Source: Fibrisoma limi BUZ 3
GTDB lineage: Bacteria; Bacteroidota; Bacteroidia; Cytophagales; Spirosomataceae
DNA length: 64,000 bases
Assembly: GCF_000296815.2 (NCBI RefSeq)
Contig: NZ_CAIT01000005.1
Coordinates: 124,001 to 188,000, forward strand
Direction of reading: 5' to 3'
In this document: positions 26,578-34,778 of the stretch, piece by piece
How positions within the stretch are numbered: the stretch's first letter is position 1
Layout: the number at the start of each line of letters is the position of its first letter
Made by a program: the position numbers and the translations under genes
The notes under the pieces: generated by a model
The model's database searches: none
What the model was told of the DNA's origin: nothing
The model's input: only the letters and a program-made list of their open reading frames with translations

Positions 26578-27795
26578 ATGGAGGAAATTCTGAAGAGCGA
26601 ACGGCTCACTAACTTGAAGTACGATATCCGGGGACCGGTCTACGAAAAGGCCCTCGAACTGGAAAGTCAGGGGTATAAAATCATCAGCCTGAACATTGGT
26701 AATCCTGCGCCTTTCGGTTTTGATACACCCGACGAAATTGTCCACGATATTATCCTGAATATCCGCAACGCGCAGGGCTATTCCGACTCACGCGGGTTGT
26801 TTGCGGCCCGCAAGGCGGTGATGCACCATACTCAGAACATCGGCCTGCCGGGTATAACCATCAATGACATCTTTATTGGAAACGGCGTTAGTGAGTTGAT
26901 TCTGTTATCGATGCAGGCGCTGATTAACGAGGGCGATGAGGTGTTGGTACCTTCGCCGGATTATCCGCTCTGGACCACATCGGTAGCCCTTTGCGGTGGT
27001 CGGCCCGTTCATTACATCTGCGACGAAGCTGCCGACTGGAATCCCGATCTGGCCGATATTGAGCGTAAAATTACGCCCCGTACCCGGGCCGTTGTGGTTA
27101 TCAACCCAAACAACCCGACCGGTGCTGTCTATGATAAGGCTGTACTGGAAGGCATTGCCCGCATCGCCGAAAAACACAAAATCATCGTGTTCTCGGACGA
27201 GATCTACGACAAGATTCTGTACGATGGGGCAACGCATCACCCCATCGCCAAAAATGTGCACGATACGTTATGCATTACGATGGGCGGGCTGTCCAAGAAC
27301 TACCGGGCGGCTGGGTTTCGTGGTGGCTGGCTGATCCTGAGCGGAGCCAAGCAGAAGGCAAAATCATACATTGAAGGACTCACGTTGCTGGCCAGCATGC
27401 GGCTATGCGCGAACGTCCCGACGCAGTATGCGATCCAGACGGCGCTGGGGGGATACCAAAGCATCAACGATCTGATAGCGCCCAGTGGCCGGCTGCATAA
27501 GCAAATCATGCTGGCCTACGACCGAATGGTGGCCATTCCGGGCGTGTCGTGTGTGAAGCCCAAAGGGGCACTTTATATCTTTCCCAAACTTGATCTCGAT
27601 CGTTTCCGGCTTGCCGACGATAACCAGTTTGTGTACGACCTGCTGACTGAGCAAAAGGTGCTGGTTGTGGCAGGAACGGGCTTTAACTACGTACACAACG
27701 ACCATTTCCGTATCGTATGCCTGCCAACGGTTGACGAGTTGACGGTGGCGCTCGACCGCATCGAAGCGTTTCTGGAAAGCCGACGTATCGCGTAA
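26578..27795 (+). CDS. Class I PLP aminotransferase, AlaA-like (glutamate-pyruvate type)
   Basis: A 405-residue fold-type I aminotransferase. Features are NIGNPAPFGFDTP near the N-terminus, the PNNPTGAVYD substrate segment, FSDEIYDKILYDG, and the PLP lysine in GLSKNYRAAGFRGGW. The sequence closely resembles the AlaA/YfbQ group that makes alanine from pyruvate and glutamate. The ATG at 26578 is preferred over an in-frame start at 26542 because the latter sits on the -7 promoter box. It has its own promoter and is monocistronic. Confidence 0.88.
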   Translation: MEEILKSERLTNLKYDIRGPVYEKALELESQGYKIISLNIGNPAPFGFDTPDEIVHDIILNIRNAQGYSDSRGLFAARKAVMHHTQNIGLPGITINDIFIGNGVSELILLSMQALINEGDEVLVPSPDYPLWTTSVALCGGRPVHYICDEAADWNPDLADIERKITPRTRAVVVINPNNPTGAVYDKAVLEGIARIAEKHKIIVFSDEIYDKILYDGATHHPIAKNVHDTLCITMGGLSKNYRAAGFRGGWLILSGAKQKAKSYIEGLTLLASMRLCANVPTQYAIQTALGGYQSINDLIAPSGRLHKQIMLAYDRMVAIPGVSCVKPKGALYIFPKLDLDRFRLADDNQFVYDLLTEQKVLVVAGTGFNYVHNDHFRIVCLPTVDELTVALDRIEAFLESRRIA

Positions 27796-28022
27796 GCCGA
27801 TCAGCGGGTAACTACTCATTACGTTAACGGCAAATTAGGTGGGCGGACCACAATAATTACATAATACGCTACGGGAAACTTTCACCTGAAATATTCGTTA
27901 TTACATTCCGCCTTGATGCAAATTACCGACGTGTATGGCTGACGTCAGTGAGCAGACGCGGGCGGTTTACAAATTAACCAAACAGTGTGTACGAGTTAGG
28001 ACTCACCGTTTTTGCAGAAAGT

Positions 28023-28853
28023 ATGGAAGAAACAAAAGAAAATGCAGCCGTTTCGGTGACATCAACATCGACGATGCAACGCTCAGAAACCCAGAGCCCA
28101 AACCAGATAGCCAAAGATCTACCAAAGCGTGACGAGTTACTTTTAACGCCCGACGAACAACGGATCAAGGAAGCCTTTCAGGACCGGAACTGGAACGAAG
28201 TTAAAACCGCCGACTCCTGGGTTATTTTTAAAGTAATGGCCGAGTTCGTTGAAGGTTTCGATAAACTGGCACAGATTGGCCCTTGTGTGTCCATTTTTGG
28301 ATCAGCCCGGACCAGACCTGATAACCCGTATTACAAGATGGCCGAGGAGATTGCCGCCAAACTGGTTCGACACGGCTACGGTGTGATTACGGGTGGTGGT
28401 CCTGGTATCATGGAAGCCGGTAACAAAGGAGCTTTTGAACAAGGTGGTAAATCCGTTGGTCTGAATATCAAACTCCCGTTTGAACAGCATAGCAACATCT
28501 ACATTGATCCGGACAAGAGTATCAATTTCGATTTCTTCTTTGTCCGGAAGGTCATGTTTGTCAAATATGCCCAGGGCTTTATTGTGATGCCGGGCGGTAT
28601 GGGCACACTCGATGAACTTTTCGAGGCCATAACGTTGATCCAGACCAAGAAGATAGCCCGCTTCCCGATTGTGCTTGTTGGTCGGTCGTACTGGCAGGGT
28701 CTGATTGACTGGATCACGGAGGTTATGCTGGGCCAGGAACATAACATCAACCCCGAGGATATGAAACTGATCAGCCTGGTTGATACCCCAACCGAAGCCG
28801 TGGAGGTGATTGACGCGTTCTACGCCAAATACCTGCTGAAGCCTAATTTTTAG
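28023..28853 (+). CDS. LOG family protein (TIGR00730-type Rossmann fold)
   Basis: A 276-residue protein. Residues 1-55 are a low-complexity, Ser/Thr-rich tail; the LOG domain follows with GGGPGIMEAGNKGA near 124 and the signature PGGMGTLDE at 190-198, with the catalytic Arg/Glu context FVRKVMFVKYAQ. Relatives cleave cytokinin riboside monophosphates or other nucleotide monophosphates to base and ribose phosphate in the cytoplasm. The ATG at 28023 is chosen over an upstream GTG at 27987, since the added residues look unlike the family. The 227 bases before it show no clear promoter box and no RNA gene. Confidence 0.88.
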   Translation: MEETKENAAVSVTSTSTMQRSETQSPNQIAKDLPKRDELLLTPDEQRIKEAFQDRNWNEVKTADSWVIFKVMAEFVEGFDKLAQIGPCVSIFGSARTRPDNPYYKMAEEIAAKLVRHGYGVITGGGPGIMEAGNKGAFEQGGKSVGLNIKLPFEQHSNIYIDPDKSINFDFFFVRKVMFVKYAQGFIVMPGGMGTLDELFEAITLIQTKKIARFPIVLVGRSYWQGLIDWITEVMLGQEHNINPEDMKLISLVDTPTEAVEVIDAFYAKYLLKPNF

Positions 28854-28855
28854 AA

Positions 28856-28940
28856 GGAGAAAAGGAGGAGGGGAGGAAAGGAGGAGGGAATCGCCCGGTA
28901 GCCATCCTTTTCTCCTTTCCTCCTTCCTGCTTTCCTCCTC
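28856..28940. repeat. Polypurine/polypyrimidine inverted repeat between convergent genes
   Basis: A purine-only run (28855-28889) is followed by a pyrimidine-rich run (28904-28939). Several registers pair exactly, for instance GGAGAAAAGGA at 28856-28866 with 28905-28915 and GGAGGAAAGGA at 28872-28882 with 28913-28923. It lies between the LOG gene and the convergent helix-hairpin-helix gene and could end transcription both ways. A very similar run occurs inside that second gene at 29423-29461. Confidence 0.7.
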
Positions 28941-29940
28941 AAAATTCTAGATACGGCGCTATCTTCTCGATCGTTTTGGCGTCCAGGATTCGAATCGGGC
29001 GGAGCGACTCCGCGGAGGTGTAGGCCCCGTGCTGTTCGCGGTACTTGACGATGATTTCGGCTTGCCGGCGCGACAGGAAGGGGTGCCGATCCAGGGCTTC
29101 GGCGGTGGCTGTGTTGACCGGTATTTTTCGTGGTGCCGACTGAATTTTACCAAACTTCTGCAACTCATCCAAAGCCAGCGAATCCAGGCCGTAAACGTCG
29201 TGGAATTGGTCAGTCGACACGAAGCCGCCCAGGGCATCGCGGAATTTAACGATTCGTCCGGCGAGCGTTGACCCAATACCTTTTAGCGCAATCAGTTGCG
29301 ACGTATCGGCCGTGTTGATATCAAACGGCTGGAGGGCAGGTTTAGCTTTCTCCGGAAAGGAAGGTCTTTCCGAAGATCGACCCGATTCATTGGCATACGG
29401 CTTATCGCTGAACGCAGCGAAGCTCCTTTCTCCCTCCTCCTTTCCTCCCCTTCCTCCTTTCAAAACAATATACGGCTCCAACTGATCGTACAGGTCGGGC
29501 GGAAAGTCATAGATTTTCAGCAGATCTTCTTTTTTGCGAAACTGACCCCCTTTGCTACGGTATTTGTCGATACGCTCGGCCATCCAGCGCGGCAGACCCA
29601 GTTGCTGCCACTGCGTAACGCTCACTGTATTGGGGTCGAAGGGAAACAGTTTGGGCTCGCTGAAATGCTCAGCGGTGGTTCGGTTGCGGTCACTGGCGTA
29701 GTGGCTCTGGCGTTCGGCATCCTGCTTTGTCGTCTCCGTCTGCATCAGGGCTACCAGGCTGTCAAGTTTTCGCTGATCAGCGGCCGACGTATCGACAACG
29801 GTATCGGGCACAAGGTAGCGGTACAGAAAGGGAATAAGCAGGCAAAGCAGCGTTAGAAAAATCACGACGACAAAGCCCCGACTTTCTTTATGGGACATGC
29901 CGAAATAGTCGCGGATGAGCGACTGGAAGCGATTGAACAT
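28939..29940 (-). CDS. ComEA-like helix-hairpin-helix protein, membrane-anchored
   Basis: A 333-residue protein with one membrane segment at about residues 22-43 and then helix-hairpin-helix units: one near 100-160 (VTQWQQLGLPRWMAERIDKY), one near 225-265 (INTADTSQLIALKGIGSTLA) and one near 285-333 (VNTATAEALDRHPFLSRRQA). ComEA-type proteins bind DNA outside the inner membrane, in uptake; relatives in Bacteroidota are often annotated only as HhH proteins. The start at 29940 is used because the 22 residues before it are unlike a membrane anchor. The linker between first and second HhH (GGRGGKEEGERS) is encoded by a polypurine repeat. Confidence 0.85.
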   Translation of the reverse strand: MFNRFQSLIRDYFGMSHKESRGFVVVIFLTLLCLLIPFLYRYLVPDTVVDTSAADQRKLDSLVALMQTETTKQDAERQSHYASDRNRTTAEHFSEPKLFPFDPNTVSVTQWQQLGLPRWMAERIDKYRSKGGQFRKKEDLLKIYDFPPDLYDQLEPYIVLKGGRGGKEEGERSFAAFSDKPYANESGRSSERPSFPEKAKPALQPFDINTADTSQLIALKGIGSTLAGRIVKFRDALGGFVSTDQFHDVYGLDSLALDELQKFGKIQSAPRKIPVNTATAEALDRHPFLSRRQAEIIVKYREQHGAYTSAESLRPIRILDAKTIEKIAPYLEF

Positions 29941-30036
29941 GAAAGTTATCGTTACGGTTGGTAAAATAAATTGGCAAGATAAGTGACTTAGAGAGTTGAA
30001 ATCCAACCGGCGGGCAAATTAATTCAGTCGCTTATG

Positions 30037-30044
30037 TAATTTTG
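30037..30044 (+). promoter_or_regulatory. -7 promoter box directly before glyS
   Basis: TAATTTTG fits TAnnTTTG and ends 8 bases before the glyS ATG, so the message would begin within a few bases of the start codon. No TTG box is seen at the expected upstream distance. Confidence 0.5.
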
Positions 30045-30052
30045 CCGCCACT

Positions 30053-31558
30053 ATGACGACGAATACTCCAACAGCCGGCGCTCCGGCTACTTCGCTTCAG
30101 GACATTATTGGCCATGCCAAAGAATACGGCTTTGTATTTCCTTCTTCCGAAATCTACGACGGCCTTCAGGCTGTATACGATTACGGGCAGAACGGGGTAG
30201 AGCTGAAAAATAACCTTAAAACGCTGTGGTGGAAGGCCATGACGCAGCTCAACGACAATGTGGTTGGGATCGACGCGGCCATTTTTATGCACCCGCTGAC
30301 GTGGAAGGCGTCGGGGCACGTGGACTCGTTCAACGACCCGATGATCGATAACCGGGATTCCAAAAAACGGTACCGCGCTGACCAACTGCTGGAAGGAAAA
30401 GCCGAAGAATATGCCGCTAATGGTCAGCCCGAGAAAGGGCAGGAACTGCTGCACGAAATGGGTCGGTTGCTGGATGCGGGCGATTTGAATGGTGTTCGGG
30501 AATTGATCATCAGCGAAGGCATTAAAGACCCCATTTCGGGCACGGATAACTGGACGGAAGTGCGTCAGTTCAACCTGATGTTCTCGACGCAGGTCGGTTC
30601 GGTGGCCGAAGATGCCAGTTTGATTTACCTTCGTCCCGAAACGGCGCAGGGTATTTTCGTTAACTTTCTGAACGTACAGAAAACCGGCCGGATGAAAGTG
30701 CCTTTTGGTATCGCTCAGATCGGTAAGGCGTTCCGGAATGAGATCGTGGCCCGGCAGTTTACGTTCCGGATGCGGGAGTTTGAGCAGATGGAGATGCAGT
30801 TCTTCGTCCGGCCCGGCACCGAAATGGAGTGGTACGAACGTTGGCGCGACACCCGGATGAAGTTTCACCAGGCGGTAGGGTTGCCGACTGAAAAGCTGAA
30901 GTTTCACATCCACGAGAAACTGGCGCACTACGCCAACGCGGCCGTTGATATTGAGTACCAGTTTCCGTTTGGCTTCCGCGAAATTGAAGGGATTCACTCG
31001 CGGACGGATTTTGACCTGAAAAGCCACCAGGAACTCTCGCGCAAGAAGCAGCAGTACTTTGATAATGACATTGATCCGGCGACGGGTAAGCCCTATGGCA
31101 ACTACATCCCGTACGTAGTCGAAACATCGGTTGGGGCGGATCGGCTCTTTCTGGCGGTGTTCTGCAATGCCTATACCGAAGAAGTTGTTGGGGAAGGCGA
31201 AGACCAGAAAACGCGAACGTATCTGAAACTGCATCCGGCGCTGGCTCCGATCAAAGCGGCTGTGTTCCCGCTGGTGCGCAAAGACGGCCTGCCCGAAAAA
31301 GCCGAGCAGATCGTCAAGTCGCTACGGAGCGAGTTCCGGGTTGTTTACGAAGAACGCGACGCCATTGGTAAGCGCTACACCCGGCAGGACCTGATCGGAA
31401 CGCCGTTCTGCATCGCCGTTGACTACCAGACGCTTGAAGACGATACCGTAACGATTCGCCACCGCGACACGACCCTTCAGGAGCGTGTTCATATCAACGA
31501 ACTGAAAGCCCGCATCGGTCACGACGTGTCGATGGAACGGATATTGGAAAAACTGTAA
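30053..31558 (+). CDS. glyS: Glycyl-tRNA synthetase (single-chain, eukaryote/archaea-like class II type)
   Basis: A 501-residue class II synthetase that charges tRNA-Gly in the cytoplasm. Signature stretches are YGFVFPSSEIYDGL at residues 24-37, LIYLRPETAQGIFVNF (motif 1 region), FRNEIVARQFTFRMREFEQME (motif 2), VVETSVGADRLFLAVF (motif 3), and the C-terminal anticodon-binding domain with VFPLVRKDGLPEKAEQI. It is the alpha-type single-chain enzyme, usual in Bacteroidota, not the two-subunit form. It diverges from the HhH gene across 112 bases and has its own terminator. Confidence 0.97.
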   Translation: MTTNTPTAGAPATSLQDIIGHAKEYGFVFPSSEIYDGLQAVYDYGQNGVELKNNLKTLWWKAMTQLNDNVVGIDAAIFMHPLTWKASGHVDSFNDPMIDNRDSKKRYRADQLLEGKAEEYAANGQPEKGQELLHEMGRLLDAGDLNGVRELIISEGIKDPISGTDNWTEVRQFNLMFSTQVGSVAEDASLIYLRPETAQGIFVNFLNVQKTGRMKVPFGIAQIGKAFRNEIVARQFTFRMREFEQMEMQFFVRPGTEMEWYERWRDTRMKFHQAVGLPTEKLKFHIHEKLAHYANAAVDIEYQFPFGFREIEGIHSRTDFDLKSHQELSRKKQQYFDNDIDPATGKPYGNYIPYVVETSVGADRLFLAVFCNAYTEEVVGEGEDQKTRTYLKLHPALAPIKAAVFPLVRKDGLPEKAEQIVKSLRSEFRVVYEERDAIGKRYTRQDLIGTPFCIAVDYQTLEDDTVTIRHRDTTLQERVHINELKARIGHDVSMERILEKL

Positions 31559-31581
31559 CTGATAGGATTTACATCCATTAG

Positions 31582-31626
31582 GGGGCTAACTAAACACCAC
31601 CGTTTGGTTAGCCCCTTTGCTTTTTT
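31582..31626 (+). terminator. Intrinsic terminator of glyS
   Basis: A 14-bp stem, GGGGCTAACTAAAC at 31582-31595 with 31602-31615 (one T.G wobble), is followed by a T-rich stretch. Confidence 0.88.
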
Positions 31627-31643
31627 CTGGGGTTGTGTCTCCC

Positions 31644-32528
31644 TTACAGCGCCCGATAGGTACGCACGTATTGCGAAGGCGTCTGGCCAGTAATCTCTTT
31701 AAACTGCCGGTTAAAATTTGACAGGGTGCGGAAGCCGCTGTCGAAGCTGATCTGCGTTACGTTCAGCCGGCCGTCGATCAGTAGTTTGCAGGCGTGGCCA
31801 ATCCGCACTTCGGAGACAAAATCGAAGAACGTTTTGTTGGCGCGGGCCTTAAAATACCGGCAAAAAGCCGAGGGAGTCATCCCGGCCAGATCGGCAACCG
31901 TATCGAGGCAGATGGCATCGTGAAAATGGCTCAGCACATAGTCGTGAACCTGCTGCATCCGGTCCGTTTCCGAGGGCTTCACCGTGTTGGTATAACCAAG
32001 GCTGGTAATGAACCGGTGGTCGATTGCGCACGACAGGTCATTCAGCAGGGTTAGCAGCGTCAACAACCGACCGAAGCCGGCGGGCTGACGAACCAGTTCC
32101 TTCAACGCCGTTTCGGCCCGGCTGCGGGTGGAGCCCGGTTGAGTACCGCGCCATTCCAACCCACGTTTGGCGTAATCCATCAACTGGCGCAGGCGGGTCA
32201 TTTCCTGTTTCTGAAAAAAATCGGTACCCAGAAAATCCTGCGTAAAATAAACCACGATCCCACGGGTCATCAGGCCCGATTGTTTGCAGAAATACGCCTT
32301 ATCGCTCCGCCACAGGTGAGGCAGGTTGGGGCCGATCATTACGAGGTCTCCTTCGCCAAAAGGCGTAATCGAATCGCCGATAAACCGCGTACCGGTACCT
32401 TCTTCCACCAGAAATAGCTGGTAGTGTGGGTGAAAATGCCAGTTGGGATCAAAGTGCGGTTCGACCAGTTCCTTCACGGTGAACGAGGCCGCAACGGGTT
32501 CTAACTCTTTACGAAGGGCCGTTTTCAT
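31644..32528 (-). CDS. AraC-family transcriptional regulator with cupin sensor domain
   Basis: A 294-residue regulator. Residues about 20-95 form a cupin-like ligand domain (DPNWHFHPHYQLFLVEEGTG, IGPNLPHLWR), and about 190-290 the double helix-turn-helix (LDTVADLAGMTPSAFCRYFK; then VTQISFDSGFRTLSNFNRQF and the family end FKEITGQTPSQYVR). Such proteins usually activate nearby sugar genes on binding a carbohydrate. It is divergent from the isomerase/oxidoreductase/ThuA cluster (136-base gap), which is the likely target. Confidence 0.93.
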   Translation of the reverse strand: MKTALRKELEPVAASFTVKELVEPHFDPNWHFHPHYQLFLVEEGTGTRFIGDSITPFGEGDLVMIGPNLPHLWRSDKAYFCKQSGLMTRGIVVYFTQDFLGTDFFQKQEMTRLRQLMDYAKRGLEWRGTQPGSTRSRAETALKELVRQPAGFGRLLTLLTLLNDLSCAIDHRFITSLGYTNTVKPSETDRMQQVHDYVLSHFHDAICLDTVADLAGMTPSAFCRYFKARANKTFFDFVSEVRIGHACKLLIDGRLNVTQISFDSGFRTLSNFNRQFKEITGQTPSQYVRTYRAL

Positions 32529-32634
32529 GAATCTTCCTGCTTTTTGACAGACGAAAGTATTGTTTCAGGCTGAGCGAGGTAAAATATAGTCAGTATTGGC
32601 TAAGAAAAGCCGAGTTACAAGCAGACCTACTCAT

Positions 32635-32642
32635 TATGTTTG
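32635..32642 (+). promoter_or_regulatory. -7 promoter box of the sugar isomerase cluster
   Basis: TATGTTTG matches TAnnTTTG and ends 22 bases before the ATG at 32665. A weak TTA lies 17 bases upstream where a TTG is expected, in keeping with a promoter that needs an activator such as the divergent AraC protein. Confidence 0.55.
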
Positions 32643-32664
32643 TAGTAATTAACGTAGCCAAAGT

Positions 32665-33540
32665 ATGAATAAAATAGGTGTCAATCTGTTTTTATGGACA
32701 ACGAGCATGGACGAGGACCTGTCTGACACCTTGCTGTTTCTAAAAAATTCGGGTTTTGATTTCGTTGAAGTGCCCATCAGCAATACGGATATTGCTAAGT
32801 GGGAACGTATTGGCGAGCAACTGGATGGACTGGGTCTTGAGCGGGTAGCCTGCTCTATCTGCGGGCCGGAGTATAGCCTGATCAGCCCGGATGCATCCGT
32901 TCGCCGGGCCGCCGTCGAACGACTCAAAGCGGTAATCGATTGCACCGTCGCTATGGGCGCAACGCTGCTGACCGGACCGTATCATTCGGGCTTCAAAACG
33001 TTCGCGGGGCGTCCGGCTACGAAGCAGGAATGGGCCTGGTCGGTGGAAGGGATGCGCGAAGTTGCCGACTATGCCGCTGGTCAGGGTGTAACGCTCGGTA
33101 TTGAATACCTTAACCGTTTTGAAACGTACCTGCTGACCTGTACCGACGATCTGATTCGCTACGTTGAGGCCGTTGATCATCCGAACTGCCGGTTGATGTA
33201 CGATACGTTCCACGCTAACATTGAAGAGAAAGACGTAGCCGAAGCCCTCCGCCAATCGGCTCCGTATCTGGTGCACGTCCAGATTTCTGAAAACGATCGG
33301 TCAACACCCGGCCAGGGCAATGTTGATTTTAATGGCGTGTTTCAAGTGCTGCGGGACATCGAGTACGACGGCACTATTTCCATCGAGGCCTTTGGTCTGA
33401 CGCCTGCCGATCTGGCGGCTGCTGCGCACATTGTCCGGCCCATGTTCGAATCACCGGAGCAACTGGTCACCGATGGGCTGGCATTCATACAGAAAAAATT
33501 AGGCGTAGGTGTCGCTACGTCCGTGCAAGTCAATTTATAA
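32665..33540 (+). CDS. Sugar isomerase/epimerase of the xylose isomerase-like TIM-barrel family
   Basis: A 291-residue protein of the AP-endonuclease-2-like fold, close to the D-psicose/D-tagatose 3-epimerase group. Metal ligands are likely Glu in LGIEYLNRFE, Asp in LMYDTFHANIEE, His in YLVHVQISENDR and Glu in GTISIEAFG, all at the usual places. No signal peptide, so it is cytoplasmic. First gene of a three-gene set with a Gfo/Idh/MocA protein and a ThuA lipoprotein; it may isomerise an oxidised sugar made or used by that set. Exact substrate is not readable. Confidence 0.88.
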   Translation: MNKIGVNLFLWTTSMDEDLSDTLLFLKNSGFDFVEVPISNTDIAKWERIGEQLDGLGLERVACSICGPEYSLISPDASVRRAAVERLKAVIDCTVAMGATLLTGPYHSGFKTFAGRPATKQEWAWSVEGMREVADYAAGQGVTLGIEYLNRFETYLLTCTDDLIRYVEAVDHPNCRLMYDTFHANIEEKDVAEALRQSAPYLVHVQISENDRSTPGQGNVDFNGVFQVLRDIEYDGTISIEAFGLTPADLAAAAHIVRPMFESPEQLVTDGLAFIQKKLGVGVATSVQVNL

Positions 33541-33584
33541 ACCCAACGAGTGCGCTTGCACTTGTCCTACATTTAACCAGTCAA

Positions 33585-34703
33585 ATGCAGAAAGTTAACA
33601 TTGCTATTGTTGGTCTCGGTTTCGGCGCAGAGTTCATCCCGATTTATCAGCGTCACCCGCACACGAATATGTACGCCATCTGTCAGCGTAACGTCGAGAA
33701 CCTGAACAAGGTCGGCGACGCGTTCGGCATCGAAAAGCGCTACAGTAATTACGACGAACTGCTTAAAGACGAGGCCGTCGATGCCGTTCATATCAACTCA
33801 CCGATTCCAAACCACGCCGAACAGAGCATAAAAGCCCTGCGGGCCGGCAAGCACGTCGCCTGCACCGTACCAATGGCCACTACGGTTGACGAGTGCATGG
33901 AAATCGTGAAGGCGTGCAAAGAGTCGGGCAAGAAGTATATGATGATGGAGACGGTGGTATACAGCCGTGAGTTTCTGTTCGTTAAGGAATTATATGAGAA
34001 AGGCGAACTCGGCAAGGTGCAGTTTCTGAAAGCCAGCCACCAGCAGGACATGGACGGTTGGCCGGACTACTGGCCTGGTCTGCCGCCGATGCACTATGCG
34101 ACGCACTGCGTTGGTCCGGTGGCGGGTTTGCTCAGGCTCGAAGCTGATTACGTTTCGTGCTTCGGTTCGGGAACCATCCGGGAGGAACTGGCCAAGATTC
34201 ACAATTCGCCCTTTGCCATTGAATCGGCGCATATCAAGTTCAAGGATAGCGATCTGTCGGCCTACGTGTATCGGTCGCTGTTCGATGTTGCGCGCCAGTA
34301 CCGCGAAAGCTTCGAGGTGTATGGCTCGCAGAAGTCGTTTGAATGGCCGCTGATTGAGGGTGAAGAGGCTGTGGTTCATACCGCCAAAAAGGCCGAGCAC
34401 GAAATTCCGGAGCGCGTAACGGTGCCTGACTACGCCCACCTGCTTCCCGAAGAAATCCGGCAGTTTACGATGAAGGGCGTGTACGATATGGATGAGCAGC
34501 ACCTGTCATTTGTGCAGGGTAGCGGCCACGGCGGTTCGCACCCGCACCTGGCGCATGAATTTGTGATGGCAATTGTCGAGGACCGTGACCCTTTCCCGAA
34601 CGCAGCTCAGTCGGCCAACTGGACGAGCGTGGGTATTCTGGCGCACGAGTCGGCGATGAACGGCGGCAAGCTGATGAATATCCCGGATTTTGTGAACGTA
34701 TAA
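33585..34703 (+). CDS. Gfo/Idh/MocA family oxidoreductase with altered EKP motif
   Basis: A 372-residue protein. Residues 4-120 are the NAD(P)-binding Rossmann domain (IAIVGLGFGAEFIPIY; VDAVHINSPIPNHAEQ), then the alpha/beta substrate domain with PMHYATHCVGP, which keeps the histidine region of the family. The usual catalytic lysine of the EKP motif is absent: residues 93-96 are C-T-V-P (ACTVPMATT). Members oxidise or reduce sugar hydroxyls; this subfamily may work differently. It follows the isomerase gene by 44 bases. Confidence 0.92.
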   Translation: MQKVNIAIVGLGFGAEFIPIYQRHPHTNMYAICQRNVENLNKVGDAFGIEKRYSNYDELLKDEAVDAVHINSPIPNHAEQSIKALRAGKHVACTVPMATTVDECMEIVKACKESGKKYMMMETVVYSREFLFVKELYEKGELGKVQFLKASHQQDMDGWPDYWPGLPPMHYATHCVGPVAGLLRLEADYVSCFGSGTIREELAKIHNSPFAIESAHIKFKDSDLSAYVYRSLFDVARQYRESFEVYGSQKSFEWPLIEGEEAVVHTAKKAEHEIPERVTVPDYAHLLPEEIRQFTMKGVYDMDEQHLSFVQGSGHGGSHPHLAHEFVMAIVEDRDPFPNAAQSANWTSVGILAHESAMNGGKLMNIPDFVNV

Positions 34704-34706
34704 CCC

Positions 34707-34775
34707 TTAAACACAGCGGTGACGGAGATGCAGGCAGCGACTTGGCTCCGTGATACCTCTGTTTTCTCTGTGTTT
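34707..34775. repeat. Imperfect CACAG-type intergenic hairpin
   Basis: AAACACAG at 34709-34716 pairs with CTGTGTTT at 34768-34775, and ACGGAG at 34722-34727 with CTCCGT at 34746-34751. It fills the gap between the oxidoreductase and ThuA genes. The outer arm (TTAAACACAG) resembles the TTAAACGCAGAG arm at 55154. Confidence 0.55.
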
Positions 34776-34778
34776 ACA

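Noticed and set aside
27796-28022. Possible RNA gene in the gap before the LOG gene
   Set aside because: I looked for tRNA-like arms and long stems and found none.
29296-29856. Open frame of 186 codons opposite the HhH gene
   Set aside because: Covers the HhH motifs in antisense; a hydrophobic stretch there is only the complement of charged codons.
30032-31234. Long open frame on the minus strand (400 codons) opposite glyS
   Set aside because: It mirrors a highly conserved synthetase gene; its translation shows no family motifs, and the codon pattern is a shadow of the glyS frame.
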